Source: DASZTV01 sp036268405
Lineage (GTDB): Bacteria; Actinomycetota; Actinomycetes; JAFAQI01
Length of the DNA: 64,000 bases
NCBI GenBank assembly: GCA_036268405.1
Contig: DATAUF010000002.1
Coordinates: 1 to 64,000 of the forward strand
Reading direction: 5' to 3'
Positions 7,432 to 15,763 of this stretch are shown here, in pieces (the first letter of the stretch is position 1; each line of letters begins with the position of its first letter). The notes beneath the pieces are model-generated. The model was given only the letters and a program-made list of their open reading frames with translations. It was not told the origin of the DNA and ran no database searches. The translations under genes and the position numbers were made by a program.

Positions 7432-8103
7432 CTAGGGAGACCCTTGGCGCCTAGTACGGCGATGGCGCGGGGGATAGACCGCAGCGAGGACGGCGGGCAA
7501 CGCCTGCAGCTGCGAGCTGAACCGGCCCTGACCCCAAGCAACATTGGGTTCGTTCGCCAGTGACTGACTGATCCCGCCGCTGATCAGGGTCGACGTGAGA
7601 TAGATCGCGTCGTCCGAGGTGGCTCCCGGGCCTAGCTGCCCGTTGGCGACGGCATCGGCAAGCGCGCGGCGCTGGATCTGCACCATCTCGATGCTCGGAG
7701 CCATTGCCTCGGGCGTCGGCTCAAATCCCGGCACCGGCCGCCAGAACATCAGCTGGGTGAGCCCTGGGTGGGCAACGCACCATCGTCCGCTTGCGTCGAG
7801 TCCGGCCATAAGCGCTGGCAGGCCCGGATCGGCGTCCGCCATCGCCGCCTGCATCACGGCCAGGTGCTCCTGCTGACCTCTCGCGAACAGCGCGTCGTAG
7901 ATGGCCGCGATCGAATCGAAGTACTTGTAGATCGAGGGGGGCTTCACACCGAGACGACGCGCGATCTCCGAAAGGCTCATGCCATTGACGCCCTCGGTGT
8001 TCATCAGAGTCTCGGCGATCGTCACGATCTCCTCGATCGTCTCCTGCCGCCGGCGGGCGCGCCGGTCCCCGGTCGCCGGCGCGGCTGCAGCGACTGATGT
8101 CAT
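7432..8103 (-). CDS. TetR/AcrR-family transcriptional regulator
   Basis: A 223-residue regulator. The N-terminal HTH (about 22-70) reads TIEEIVTIAETLMNTEGVNGMSLSEIARRLGVKPPSIYKYF. The C-terminal ligand domain includes the WCVAHPGLTQLMFWRP segment seen in TetR_C_33-type proteins. It is divergent from the SRPBCC-MBL operon. A 17-bp palindrome at 8142-8158 in the shared 60-bp region is its probable operator, predicting repression of that operon. Confidence 0.9.
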   Translation of the reverse strand: MTSVAAAAPATGDRRARRRQETIEEIVTIAETLMNTEGVNGMSLSEIARRLGVKPPSIYKYFDSIAAIYDALFARGQQEHLAVMQAAMADADPGLPALMAGLDASGRWCVAHPGLTQLMFWRPVPGFEPTPEAMAPSIEMVQIQRRALADAVANGQLGPGATSDDAIYLTSTLISGGISQSLANEPNVAWGQGRFSSQLQALPAVLAAVYPPRHRRTRRQGSP

Positions 8104-8130
8104 GGAAATGATCTTAGCAGAAATAGCGCA

Positions 8131-8166
8131 TTGACAGCACTAGCTAATAGCCTTAGCTTTATCCGC
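8131..8166 (+). promoter_or_regulatory. Leaderless promoter with TetR-type operator
   Basis: TTGACA (8131-8136), a 17-bp spacer and TAGCTT (8154-8159) form a near-consensus promoter whose predicted start point falls on the ATG at 8167. AGCTAA-N5-TTAGCT (8142-8158) is a perfect inverted repeat over the spacer and -10 box, where a bound repressor would block polymerase. Confidence 0.7.
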
Positions 8167-8658
8167 ATGCCGCCACAGAACCAGCGCTTCTGGTTGACCT
8201 CTGACAGCGTTTCGCTCGACATCACTGCCGATGCTGGCGCGCTTTACGCCCTCGTCTCGGACCTGCCACGGATTGGCGAGTGGAGCCCCGAGTGCGAGCG
8301 TGTCGACTGGGACGGGGACGTGACGACGCCGGTCGAAGGAAGCGAGTTCGTCGGATACAACGCCGTCGGTCCGGGTCGTCGCATCCGCTACAAGCGCCAC
8401 GGCACAGTGCTCAAGGCCGAAGCCGGCAAGGCGTTCTCCTACATCACCGATGAAGGCGGCAAGCCGTCGACGGCGTGGCACTACACGTTCGAGTCGATAG
8501 GCGGGGGCCGCACCCGCGTCACCGAGACCTACGAGGTCCGATGGATCCCCGCCTGGGCCCGGATCCTCGATGTCCCGCTCAACCGCCACAAGGAGCTGCT
8601 CGAGGGCATGCGGACCACGCTTGAGGCGCTCAAGAACACCGCGGAGGGAGGGTCATGA
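8167..8658 (+). CDS. SRPBCC (START-like) family protein
   Basis: A 163-residue single-domain protein of the polyketide cyclase/SRPBCC superfamily: an N-terminal strand and helix with ALYALVSDLPRIGEWSPEC, a central beta sheet, and a long C-terminal helix (RHKELLEGMRTTLEALK). These proteins bind hydrophobic ligands in a cavity. ATG 8167 is chosen because the promoter places the transcript start there and the usual domain edge follows. It overlaps the next gene by ATGA, so both are made together. Function is unknown, but the TetR/MBL context suggests handling of a small hydrophobic compound. Confidence 0.85.
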   Translation: MPPQNQRFWLTSDSVSLDITADAGALYALVSDLPRIGEWSPECERVDWDGDVTTPVEGSEFVGYNAVGPGRRIRYKRHGTVLKAEAGKAFSYITDEGGKPSTAWHYTFESIGGGRTRVTETYEVRWIPAWARILDVPLNRHKELLEGMRTTLEALKNTAEGGS

Positions 8659-9467
8659 CCACCGCATTCACCGCCATTCCTGGCATCGACGTGATCACGC
8701 GCACTGCGGACATTCCGATGCTTGGCTCCCTCGCGGTCAACGCGTTCGTGCTCCACGGCGAGGAGCCGATCCTCGTCGACACCGGGACGGTCGCCGGCAG
8801 CGACGAGTTCATGGACGTTCTCGAGACGGTGATCAACCCGGCCGCCATCCGATGGATCTGGCTGACCCATACCGACTTCGACCACATCGGGTCGCTGGCA
8901 CGATTGCTCGACACGAACCCGAACCTGCGAGTGCTGACGTCGTTCCTTGGCGTCGGCATCATGGGACTGTCCTCATCGCCGCTCCCGATGGACCGGGTTC
9001 ATCTCATCAACGTCGGCCAGACCATGACCACGGGAGATGGCCGCAAGCTGACGGCGATCAGGCCACCGACGTACGACAACCCGATCACGGCGGGATTCGT
9101 CGATGACCGTACCGGGGTCCTCTTCAGCTCCGACTGCTTCGGCGGGCTGCTGCCGGAGGTTCCGCAGAACGCCGCGGACCTCGACATCGGGACACTGCAA
9201 GCCGGTCAGGTGCGCTGGGCGACAATCGACTCGTCGTGGGTGCACGACGTCGACACTCAAGTCTTCGGGCGTGCGCTCGCAGCGACTCAGGCGATTGAGC
9301 CGACGATGGTGTGCAGCAGCCACCTGCCGCCAGCTCCGGGCGACATGCTGAGGGTGTTTGTGGACTCGCTCAGCCAGGTGCCGAGCGCCGACCGTTTCCA
9401 GGGCCCGGACCAGGCAGCGCTCGAGATGATGATCGCAGGGATGGCCGCGGTCCCAGCGGGCGTATAG
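8655..9467 (+). CDS. Metallo-beta-lactamase-fold hydrolase, atypical metal motif
   Basis: A 270-residue MBL-fold protein. The fold starts with the strand pattern VNAFVLHGEEPILVDTGT. The metal motif reads THTDFDHIGS, with Asp where HxHxDH has its second His. Later ligands are likely the DDRTGVLFSSDCF aspartate and the CSSHLPP histidine. This pattern recalls flavodiiron/ODP-type MBL proteins, where an acidic residue replaces that His, so an iron centre or a redox role is possible. It is co-translated with the SRPBCC gene. Its 3' end abuts a kinase pseudogene. Confidence 0.82.
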   Translation: MTTAFTAIPGIDVITRTADIPMLGSLAVNAFVLHGEEPILVDTGTVAGSDEFMDVLETVINPAAIRWIWLTHTDFDHIGSLARLLDTNPNLRVLTSFLGVGIMGLSSSPLPMDRVHLINVGQTMTTGDGRKLTAIRPPTYDNPITAGFVDDRTGVLFSSDCFGGLLPEVPQNAADLDIGTLQAGQVRWATIDSSWVHDVDTQVFGRALAATQAIEPTMVCSSHLPPAPGDMLRVFVDSLSQVPSADRFQGPDQAALEMMIAGMAAVPAGV

Positions 9468-9469
9468 CC

Positions 9470-9802
9470 GTTGCGGCGACGCGGAAGGCGGACGCTGATG
9501 TCGAGCCCGCCAGTGCCGTTGGCGATCGCCGCGACCGTACCGCCGTCGACGGCGGCGATCGAGGACACGAGGGCCAGACGGGACGTGTCTTGGTCCGCGC
9601 TTGTCGAGATCATGATGCTGCCGTCGGGGATGTTGTACCGCTCGGCGTTGTCGATCAGGTTGGCAGCGAGCCGTCCGAGCAGCACGGCGTCACCGGTAAC
9701 GGGCGCTTCGCCAAGTTTGGTGATGACCGTCAGGCCGCTGCCGACGCGTTCCTCGAGGGCTCGAGCGAGAACGGAGCCGGCCGTGAACCGCCGTATGGCG
9801 AG
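9470..9802 (-). pseudogene. Decayed histidine-kinase fragment
   Basis: On the minus strand an open segment encodes a clear HATPase piece: ERVGSGL.V...PVTGDAVLLGRLAANLIDNAERYN, then a jump straight to IAAVDGGTVAAIANGTGGLDISVRLPRR. The first part is the N-box of a HAMP-type kinase and the last part its C-terminal end. The D, F and G boxes expected between them are missing (roughly 40-50 residues), and nothing upstream gives the sensor or phosphoacceptor regions. No start or ribosome-binding site is visible. It is a remnant of a kinase unrelated to that at 5351-6949. Confidence 0.75.
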
Positions 9803-9896
9803 GTACGTCGAAGCCGCGCTCGCCGCCGTCGGGCCTCGGGCTCGCTCGTCGCACCACCGAGCTGCACATCGAGTTCGCTCCAGTAGAGTCCGCCGG

Positions 9897-10640
9897 ATGA
9901 GCCGGGTCGCAGTCGTGACCGGCGCCGCATCCGGGATCGGGCTCGGCGTGGCCAAGCAGTTCGTCGCCGATGGCTATCAGGTCGCGCTGCTCGATCTCAA
10001 CGCCGACGCCGTCGACGCTGCCACAGCCGAGCTGACGGGTGGCGGCGCGCGGGCCATCGGGGTAGCGGCCGACGTGACGGACCGTGCCGCCGTACGGGCC
10101 GGCTACGAACGCGTCCGCTCCGAGCTCGGACCGATCGAGATCCTCGTCACCAGCGCCGGAGTCGAATCCTTCAAACCGGTCCTGGAGATCACCGATGACA
10201 ACTGGGACAAGCTCATCGCGGTCAACCTGACGGGCACTTTCACCTGTATCCACGCGGCGCTTCCCGACATGATCGCGGCGCACTGGGGCCGGATCGTGAC
10301 GATCTCCTCGCAGAGCGCACAGTCGGGCGCCCCGAACATGGCGCACTACTCCGCCTCCAAGGGAGGCGTCATCGCCCTCACCAAGTCGCTCGCCGTCGAG
10401 CTCGCCCGGCAGAACATCACCGTCAACACCGTCTCCCCGAGCCTCGTCGACACACCGATGGCACGCAAGGCTGAAGCCGACGGCGACTTTCCCGGGGTCG
10501 ACGTCGTGGGGCCCATGGTCCCGCTCGGGCGTGCCGGCACGCCCGCCGACATCGCGGCGGCCTGCTCATACCTGTGCGCCGAGACCGGCAGCTACATCAC
10601 CGGCCAGCTGCTCGGCGTGAACGGCGGCATGTACATCTGA
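9897..10640 (+). CDS. Short-chain dehydrogenase/reductase
   Basis: A 247-residue classical SDR. The cofactor motif TGAASGIG is at residues 9-16, with D33 after the second strand favouring NAD. The catalytic tetrad includes SSQS and YSASK. The C terminus GQLLGVNGGMYI is typical of the FabG-like group. It would oxidise or reduce a hydroxyl/keto substrate. ATG 9897 is the first that leaves a normal N terminus. It stands alone, converging on the S53 peptidase gene. Confidence 0.88.
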   Translation: MSRVAVVTGAASGIGLGVAKQFVADGYQVALLDLNADAVDAATAELTGGGARAIGVAADVTDRAAVRAGYERVRSELGPIEILVTSAGVESFKPVLEITDDNWDKLIAVNLTGTFTCIHAALPDMIAAHWGRIVTISSQSAQSGAPNMAHYSASKGGVIALTKSLAVELARQNITVNTVSPSLVDTPMARKAEADGDFPGVDVVGPMVPLGRAGTPADIAAACSYLCAETGSYITGQLLGVNGGMYI

Positions 10641-10700
10641 GCGAGGGAACAACCATCGACGCCGACCGCGACGTCTGAGTGCGCGCCTCCTTACCTGTCG

Positions 10701-13076
10701 TCAAACAACGGCGTCGAGAGCGTCCACGTCGATCGTCGTGCTCGACGATGCTGAGACCTTGCGGCCCAGATAGCGGAAGGTGAAGGTACGGCTGGCGAGG
10801 CTCGAGGCCAGCGAGCCATAGATCGGGATGGTCTCGACGTGTGTTGTCGAGCTGTAGAGGTCGATGGTCCTGAGCCGGGTCCCGGCACGATCGACCGCGA
10901 GCTTCCCGCGGTTCGGACCGACCTCGACGACGAGGTAGTAAATGCGACCGGTCGCCGTCGCCTTCGCGTAGGCACCGGGTGAGCCGGTGACGTCGATCGA
11001 GCCGCTGATCGCCGCTGAGCTGACCTCTCGTTGCCACTTGCCATGTGTGACGAACTGCCTGTCATCGAGGGGTACGACGGCGGCGACGGTTTGGACGGTC
11101 GATGCTGTTCCCGCGGTGTCCACGGCCTCGGCGTAGAGCGCGTAGGTCGCACCGGCCTTGCCGGTGAAGGAATACGAGCCGGCTGCCGCGGCCGTGGTGG
11201 ACCGATGGACGACGCTCCCGGTCCCGGCGCGGACGATGGCGACAGCGACGGATTTCACGGCTGCGCCGCCGACCCCCTTGTCGGCGGACCATGTCGCGGT
11301 TACTTGTCGCGGGCTCGTCCTGCTGTGCGCATGGGTGAGGGACATGGCGGCTGTCAGCGTCGGCGCGACATCTGTGGCGTCCGATCCGAGCTGGCCGGCG
11401 ATGGCCGGCCAAAGCGCGGCACCGAGGCCGCTGACCGTGTCGTAGCCGGACTGCGCGCCCACCGACGGGTCGGCGGACGCGGCTCCACTCGCTCCGTTGG
11501 TGCCGATGGTGATATCGCGGAAGGCGCCATCGTCCAGCGAGCTCGCCTCGTAGAGGAGGTCCTGGATGTCTCCGACGCCGGCTGTCGCGCCGCGGGCGGC
11601 GAGGGCATTGGTGAACAGCGCCGCACTGACGGGCGTCGCGAGGCTGGTGCCGCCGATCGCGAAGCTGGTTCCGTACTTTCGGCTGTCGGTCGGGTCGCTC
11701 GTGTAGATCTCGAAGCCGGTGGCCGGATCGCCGTCGGCGCTGATGTCGGGGACCAGCCGCTGCGTCGAGTCGGCGAACGGCGAGTCCGCGATGGCCGACT
11801 GGTAGCTCGGTGCGCTGAACACCGACGATGCGCCGCCTCCGCTGCCGCCGTTGGCCGCGCAGCTTGACGCCGACGTGCAGCTCCAGGCCTGCTCGCTCCA
11901 GTTGCCTCCGTCGTTCGGCGCCGGCGACCCGGTGGAGGTGAGCGTCGTTCCTCCGACCCCGACCACCTCAGGAGATGAGGCGGGGTAGTCCACCCCCGTC
12001 GAGTCGTTGTCGCAGTCGTAGACGCCCTGGTCGCCGGAAGAGGCGAAGACGGTCACGCCGGCAGCGACCAATGACGCCATGATCGGCTCGAGGGTGTTCT
12101 TGATGACGCTGGCGCCGGTATCTGCCTCACACTCTCCCCAGGTCACGGACAGCGCGGTGATGGCGCTGTCTCCGCCGGCGTACGCGTCGCCGTTCTGCAA
12201 AACGTCGTCGAGCACCTGGCTGAGCGCGTCGGCGTATCCGGCGGCGGTGTTGGGGGCGAAGTACGGCCGCTGGTGGGCGTAGGGATCAGTTGCCAGGATC
12301 GACTCCTGGTCGAGATCGACCTCCACGTCGCCGTCGTCCCTGGACGACGGCGAGGGCACGCTCTGCTGGTCGACCGGGACCGTGGTCACGTCGTTCGCCG
12401 CGTTGAAGCTGGTATCGCCGGTCTCGCTGGCGTAGTTCGTGAGATCGCTCTCGTTCCAGCCCGCAAGCTGGATCGTCGCGATGGTGAGCGTGCCAGCGGC
12501 GTCCTTGCCGCTGTCGGGACTCTCACCGGCCGCGGTCGACGCGGATGACGTGTACGCGTCGCGGAGCTCCTCGCCGTCCAACGTCGATGCGTTGTTCTGG
12601 AACGTCGCCGGCCCAGTGCTGGTCGGATACGCGACCGTCGCTACCGACCGAAGGTCGCCGGGCAGCTGCGGATAGGAGCCGGTTGACGCACGACGCTGGG
12701 CGCTGGTCGGATCAGAGGGCAGGGTCGGTCGCGAACCGAATCGGCTGGCGACGACGCCGGGCGTCGCACTGGCTGTGACCGACCACGCGGTCTGCGACGT
12801 GACAGATAGGCCGTCAGCGACGAGATCACTAGTTGCCGTGTCGCGCTCCGCTGCTGTCGGCAGAAGCTTCTCGACTGCTGCCACGCGCTGGGCATGGGTG
12901 AGGCCGCGTTTGGCCGCAAGATCGGCCAACGCGGTCGTGTCCGGAGCCTTGAGAAAGACGGTGACACTGATCTGTGGGGCCGCCTGTGCAGATGAGGCGC
13001 CGGTCACGGCTCCTCCGATGGTCAGCAGGGCGGCGGCGCCGAACGCCGTACCCCGGCGCAACCTTCGGTCACCCAT
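10701..13076 (-). CDS. Secreted S53 (sedolisin/kumamolisin) peptidase
   Basis: A 791-residue secreted protease. A signal peptide (RRLRRGTAFGAAALLTIGGA...AQA, residues 4-34) is followed by a pro-kumamolisin activation domain to about 180, then the S53 catalytic domain. That domain shows the Glu/Asp pair in EVDLDQE, SSGDQG as oxyanion region, nucleophile Ser in GGTSLATPVSAAL and the calcium site FRDITIG...GYDTVSGLG. About 220 further residues form a C-terminal Ig/PPC-like beta region. ATG 13076 is chosen because AAGGA precedes it and the signal peptide starts there. S53 enzymes act at acid pH outside the cell. Confidence 0.9.
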   Translation of the reverse strand: MGDRRLRRGTAFGAAALLTIGGAVTGASSAQAAPQISVTVFLKAPDTTALADLAAKRGLTHAQRVAAVEKLLPTAAERDTATSDLVADGLSVTSQTAWSVTASATPGVVASRFGSRPTLPSDPTSAQRRASTGSYPQLPGDLRSVATVAYPTSTGPATFQNNASTLDGEELRDAYTSSASTAAGESPDSGKDAAGTLTIATIQLAGWNESDLTNYASETGDTSFNAANDVTTVPVDQQSVPSPSSRDDGDVEVDLDQESILATDPYAHQRPYFAPNTAAGYADALSQVLDDVLQNGDAYAGGDSAITALSVTWGECEADTGASVIKNTLEPIMASLVAAGVTVFASSGDQGVYDCDNDSTGVDYPASSPEVVGVGGTTLTSTGSPAPNDGGNWSEQAWSCTSASSCAANGGSGGGASSVFSAPSYQSAIADSPFADSTQRLVPDISADGDPATGFEIYTSDPTDSRKYGTSFAIGGTSLATPVSAALFTNALAARGATAGVGDIQDLLYEASSLDDGAFRDITIGTNGASGAASADPSVGAQSGYDTVSGLGAALWPAIAGQLGSDATDVAPTLTAAMSLTHAHSRTSPRQVTATWSADKGVGGAAVKSVAVAIVRAGTGSVVHRSTTAAAAGSYSFTGKAGATYALYAEAVDTAGTASTVQTVAAVVPLDDRQFVTHGKWQREVSSAAISGSIDVTGSPGAYAKATATGRIYYLVVEVGPNRGKLAVDRAGTRLRTIDLYSSTTHVETIPIYGSLASSLASRTFTFRYLGRKVSASSSTTIDVDALDAVV

Positions 13077-13387
13077 TCCTTCGATTGCCGACGTCACGGC
13101 TAGCGAGCAGTCGGCAGGTTGAGAGTGAGGCGTTCCGGCATCGGACGTCTGCTCCTTCGCTTGGTCATCGCAGGTCGCGGCAAGCGTGGGCGAGCTCTCT
13201 GAAGCGATGATGTGCCGGGCCTGTGGACTTCCTGTATGGAGCGAAGAAGTGTGGTGAGTGCGTGCGCTCTGGCCCAATCCAAGCGCGGGCGGGCGGGAGT
13301 GACAGCCTTACGGGTAGTCCGACTCAGCCCACCAGGAGACTATCGCTCTCGGCAAGAGCTTCGGTGGTGAGAAGAAAGGTGTGCGAG
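13077..13387. other. Divergent intergenic region
   Basis: About 310 bases between the divergent peptidase and SDR genes. It should carry both promoters. I see no clear motif, palindrome or small gene. Confidence 0.4.
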
Positions 13388-14290
13388 ATGGGGATCTGCG
13401 ACGGTCGGATCGTGGTCGTCACGGGGGCCGGAAACGGCATCGGGCGCGAGCACGCCCTGCTGTTCGGCCGAGAAGGCGCCAAGGTGGTGGTCAACGATCT
13501 GGGCGGAGCGCGCGACGGAGCCGGAAGCGATGCGGGTGCCGCGCAGGCCGTCGTCGACCAGATCACCGACGAGGGTGGTGTAGCCGTCGCCAACACCAGC
13601 AATGTGGCGACTCACGATGGCTCGAAAGCGATGATCGACCAGGCCGTGGAGACGTTCGGCGACCTTCACGCGGTCGTCAACAACGCCGGCATTCTTCGCG
13701 ACCGCATGCTCGTGAACATGACCGAAGACGAGTGGGACGCGGTCATCGCGGTTCACCTCAAGGGGACGTACGGCGTCATGCATCACGCCGCCGCGTACTG
13801 GCGCGACCAGTCCAAGGCGGGCAAGCCGGTCGACGCCCGCATCATCAACACCTCGTCGGCTTCCGGAGTGTTCGGCAACGTCGGCCAGTCGAACTACGGA
13901 GCCGCGAAGGCGGGAATCGCGGCAATGACGATCATCGCCGCCGCCGAGCTCGCCCGCTACGGCGTGACCGTGAACGCCATCTCGCCGACCGCGCTCACGC
14001 GTATGACCGAGGACCTAGATCGGTTCAAGCAAGAGGACGCCGCGCAGGAGCTGCCGCCGGCCGCCATCTCGCCGCTCGTGGTCTGGCTCGCCAGCGCGGA
14101 GTCAGCTGGCACCACCGGTCGGGTCTTCGGAGTGCGGGGCGGCCGCATCACTGTTTTCGAGGGATGGGTGAACGGTCCATTCGCCGAGACGTCGGGAATC
14201 TGGAGTGCCGGCGAGCTCTCCGAGGTGATTCCGGGCCTCGTCGCCGAGGCAGCGGGCAACGCGGCGATGGACGGCGTCAGGCGGACATAG
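13388..14290 (+). CDS. SDR of the multifunctional-enzyme (17-beta-HSD4) type
   Basis: A 300-residue SDR with the long N-terminal signature of peroxisomal multifunctional enzyme 2 dehydrogenase domains: VVVTGAGNGIGREHALLFGREGAKVVVNDLGG, NNAGILRDRM, SSASG and YGAAK. Such proteins usually oxidise 3-hydroxyacyl-CoA in beta-oxidation. Residues after 260 (VFGVRGGRITVFEGW...) are also typical. ATG 13388 follows a GAAAGG. It opens the catabolic locus and converges on the leftward Rieske operon, so it may supply the dehydrogenase step for the thiolases there. Confidence 0.87.
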   Translation: MGICDGRIVVVTGAGNGIGREHALLFGREGAKVVVNDLGGARDGAGSDAGAAQAVVDQITDEGGVAVANTSNVATHDGSKAMIDQAVETFGDLHAVVNNAGILRDRMLVNMTEDEWDAVIAVHLKGTYGVMHHAAAYWRDQSKAGKPVDARIINTSSASGVFGNVGQSNYGAAKAGIAAMTIIAAAELARYGVTVNAISPTALTRMTEDLDRFKQEDAAQELPPAAISPLVVWLASAESAGTTGRVFGVRGGRITVFEGWVNGPFAETSGIWSAGELSEVIPGLVAEAAGNAAMDGVRRT

Positions 14291-14350
14291 CCGGAGGCCG
14301 GTTTACTCCGTTCGATCGTGGCAGCGCTGGTGGACACCATTCCCTCGGCT

Positions 14351-14545
14351 TCAGTCAGTGACCAAGCTGAGCGCGAAGGTCGGGCAGGCTGCAACGGCGT
14401 CTTCGATGAGCCGACGTTGGTCGTCGTTCACGTTCTCATCGAGCAGCATCACGATGCCGTCGTCGTTGACCTCGAAATGATCGGGGGCAAGCGACTCGCA
14501 GATTCCCAGTCCGGAGCACTTCGTCCGGTCCACCACGATCCTCAT
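14351..14545 (-). CDS. Small [3Fe-4S]-type ferredoxin
   Basis: A 64-residue ferredoxin with C10, C16 and C54-P in the pattern CxxxxxC...CP. The residue that would be the extra cysteine of a 4Fe-4S cluster is glycine (CSGLGIC), so a 3Fe-4S cluster is expected. These ferredoxins feed P450s. The nearest is at 28039-29292, and the Rieske oxygenase upstream is the other candidate. The ATG follows a TAAAGT box by 7 bases, so it can be read from its own leaderless promoter as well as from the operon upstream. Confidence 0.9.
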   Translation of the reverse strand: MRIVVDRTKCSGLGICESLAPDHFEVNDDGIVMLLDENVNDDQRRLIEDAVAACPTFALSLVTD

Positions 14546-14548
14546 GGT

Positions 14549-14566
14549 TTTTACTTTAGATTCAAT
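14549..14566 (-). promoter_or_regulatory. Shared motif, site 1 (ferredoxin)
   Basis: ATTGAATC-TAAAG-TAAAA on the minus strand, ending 3 bases before the ferredoxin ATG. It fits the pattern TTCTAATC-N5-TAAAA also found at four other starts in this locus. TAAAGT can serve as a -10 box for a leaderless transcript. Confidence 0.55.
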
Positions 14567-14578
14567 AACGGCCCCGGG

Positions 14579-15763
14579 TCAAGCACCGACGATCGAGACG
14601 AACGACACACAGCTGCCAGGTCGGCCGCCGAGGTTGTGGGTCATCGCCAGCCGCGGGTTGCTCAGCTGGCGCTCACCGGCCTCGCCGCGGAACTGTAGCC
14701 AGCACTCGTAGAGCATCCGGAGTCCACTCGCGCCCACCGGATGGCCGAAGGACTTCAGTCCGCCGTCGGGGTTGATCGGGAGTCGGCCATCGAGCTCGAA
14801 GTCGCCCGCGAGGATGTCCTTCCATGCCTGTCCTCGCTCGCTGAAGCCCATGTCCTCCATCAACACCAGCTCGGTCGGGGTGAAGCAGTCGTGCACCTCG
14901 GCGAAGGACACCTGCGATCGCGGGTCGGTGATTCCTGCCTGCTGATACGCGTCCCGGGCGGAGCGGACTACCTCAGGAAACGTCGTGAAGTCGTAGTCCG
15001 GGTCCACCGCACCTGCTCCTGGGCCGGCGACGAACGACAGCCCCTTCACGTACATGGGGCGCTCGGTGTAGTCCAGCGCGTCCTCGGCGCGGACGATCAG
15101 CGCGCATGCGGCGCCGTCGGATACCCCGGAGCAGTCGAAGACGCCGAGCCGGCCGGCGACCTTCGGAGCGTTCTCGATCTTCTCCTTCGTGACGACCGAC
15201 CGGAACTGCGCCTTCGGATTGCGCGCGCCGTTGTAGTGGTTCTTCCAGGCGATATGCGTCATCGCTTCGCGCATCTGCTCCGGGTCCACGCCGTATTTCG
15301 CGCAGTACGCCGGGTCGAGCATCGAGAAGGCGGCGGGAGCCGTGACCGACAGCTCGGCGGCGGTGCCGTCGCCGGGCGGGTCACCGCGCAGCAAACCTGA
15401 GAACCCGGAGTCCTTCAGCTTCTCGACCCCGACCGCCATCACTCGGTCGTAGGCGCCGGAGGCCACGGCGTAGCACGCGTTGCGAAAGGCCTCAGATCCG
15501 GAGGCGCAGTAGTTCTCGACGCGTGTCACCGGTTTGTAGTCCAGTGCCAGGGCCTTGCTCAAGGTCAGCCCTGACTGGCCGGAGCCCAGGGTGCCGAGCC
15601 AGTAGGCGTCGACATCCACGCGGGGCAACGACGGTGTCGCGTCGAAGCACTCGCTCGTGGCATCGAGCAGCAGGTCCGTGACCGACTTCTCCCAGTGCTC
15701 GCCGAACGCGGTGCAGCCCATGCCGACGATGGCGACCCGGTCCGCGATCCCATTGCTTGCCAT
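14579..15763 (-). CDS. Thiolase-superfamily protein, SCP-x/lipid-transfer type
   Basis: A 394-residue thiolase of the SCP2-thiolase group. The nucleophile is C86 in ENYCASGSEAF. The active-site histidines are in EVHDCFTPTE and GGLKSFGHPVGASG. The C terminus has HNLGGRPGSCVSFVSI. These enzymes cleave or retro-aldolise CoA esters with branched or steroid-like chains and usually need a DUF35 protein as partner. Such a protein is encoded just upstream, fused to another thiolase-like domain. The start overlaps the upstream stop as TGATG, so the pair is co-translated. Confidence 0.88.
   Translation of the reverse strand: MASNGIADRVAIVGMGCTAFGEHWEKSVTDLLLDATSECFDATPSLPRVDVDAYWLGTLGSGQSGLTLSKALALDYKPVTRVENYCASGSEAFRNACYAVASGAYDRVMAVGVEKLKDSGFSGLLRGDPPGDGTAAELSVTAPAAFSMLDPAYCAKYGVDPEQMREAMTHIAWKNHYNGARNPKAQFRSVVTKEKIENAPKVAGRLGVFDCSGVSDGAACALIVRAEDALDYTERPMYVKGLSFVAGPGAGAVDPDYDFTTFPEVVRSARDAYQQAGITDPRSQVSFAEVHDCFTPTELVLMEDMGFSERGQAWKDILAGDFELDGRLPINPDGGLKSFGHPVGASGLRMLYECWLQFRGEAGERQLSNPRLAMTHNLGGRPGSCVSFVSIVGA

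Noticed and set aside
9287..9955. Intact 222-residue minus-strand gene across the MBL-SDR gap
   Set aside because: Only residues about 52-162 have family similarity, to a kinase with an internal deletion. The rest is antisense to real genes.
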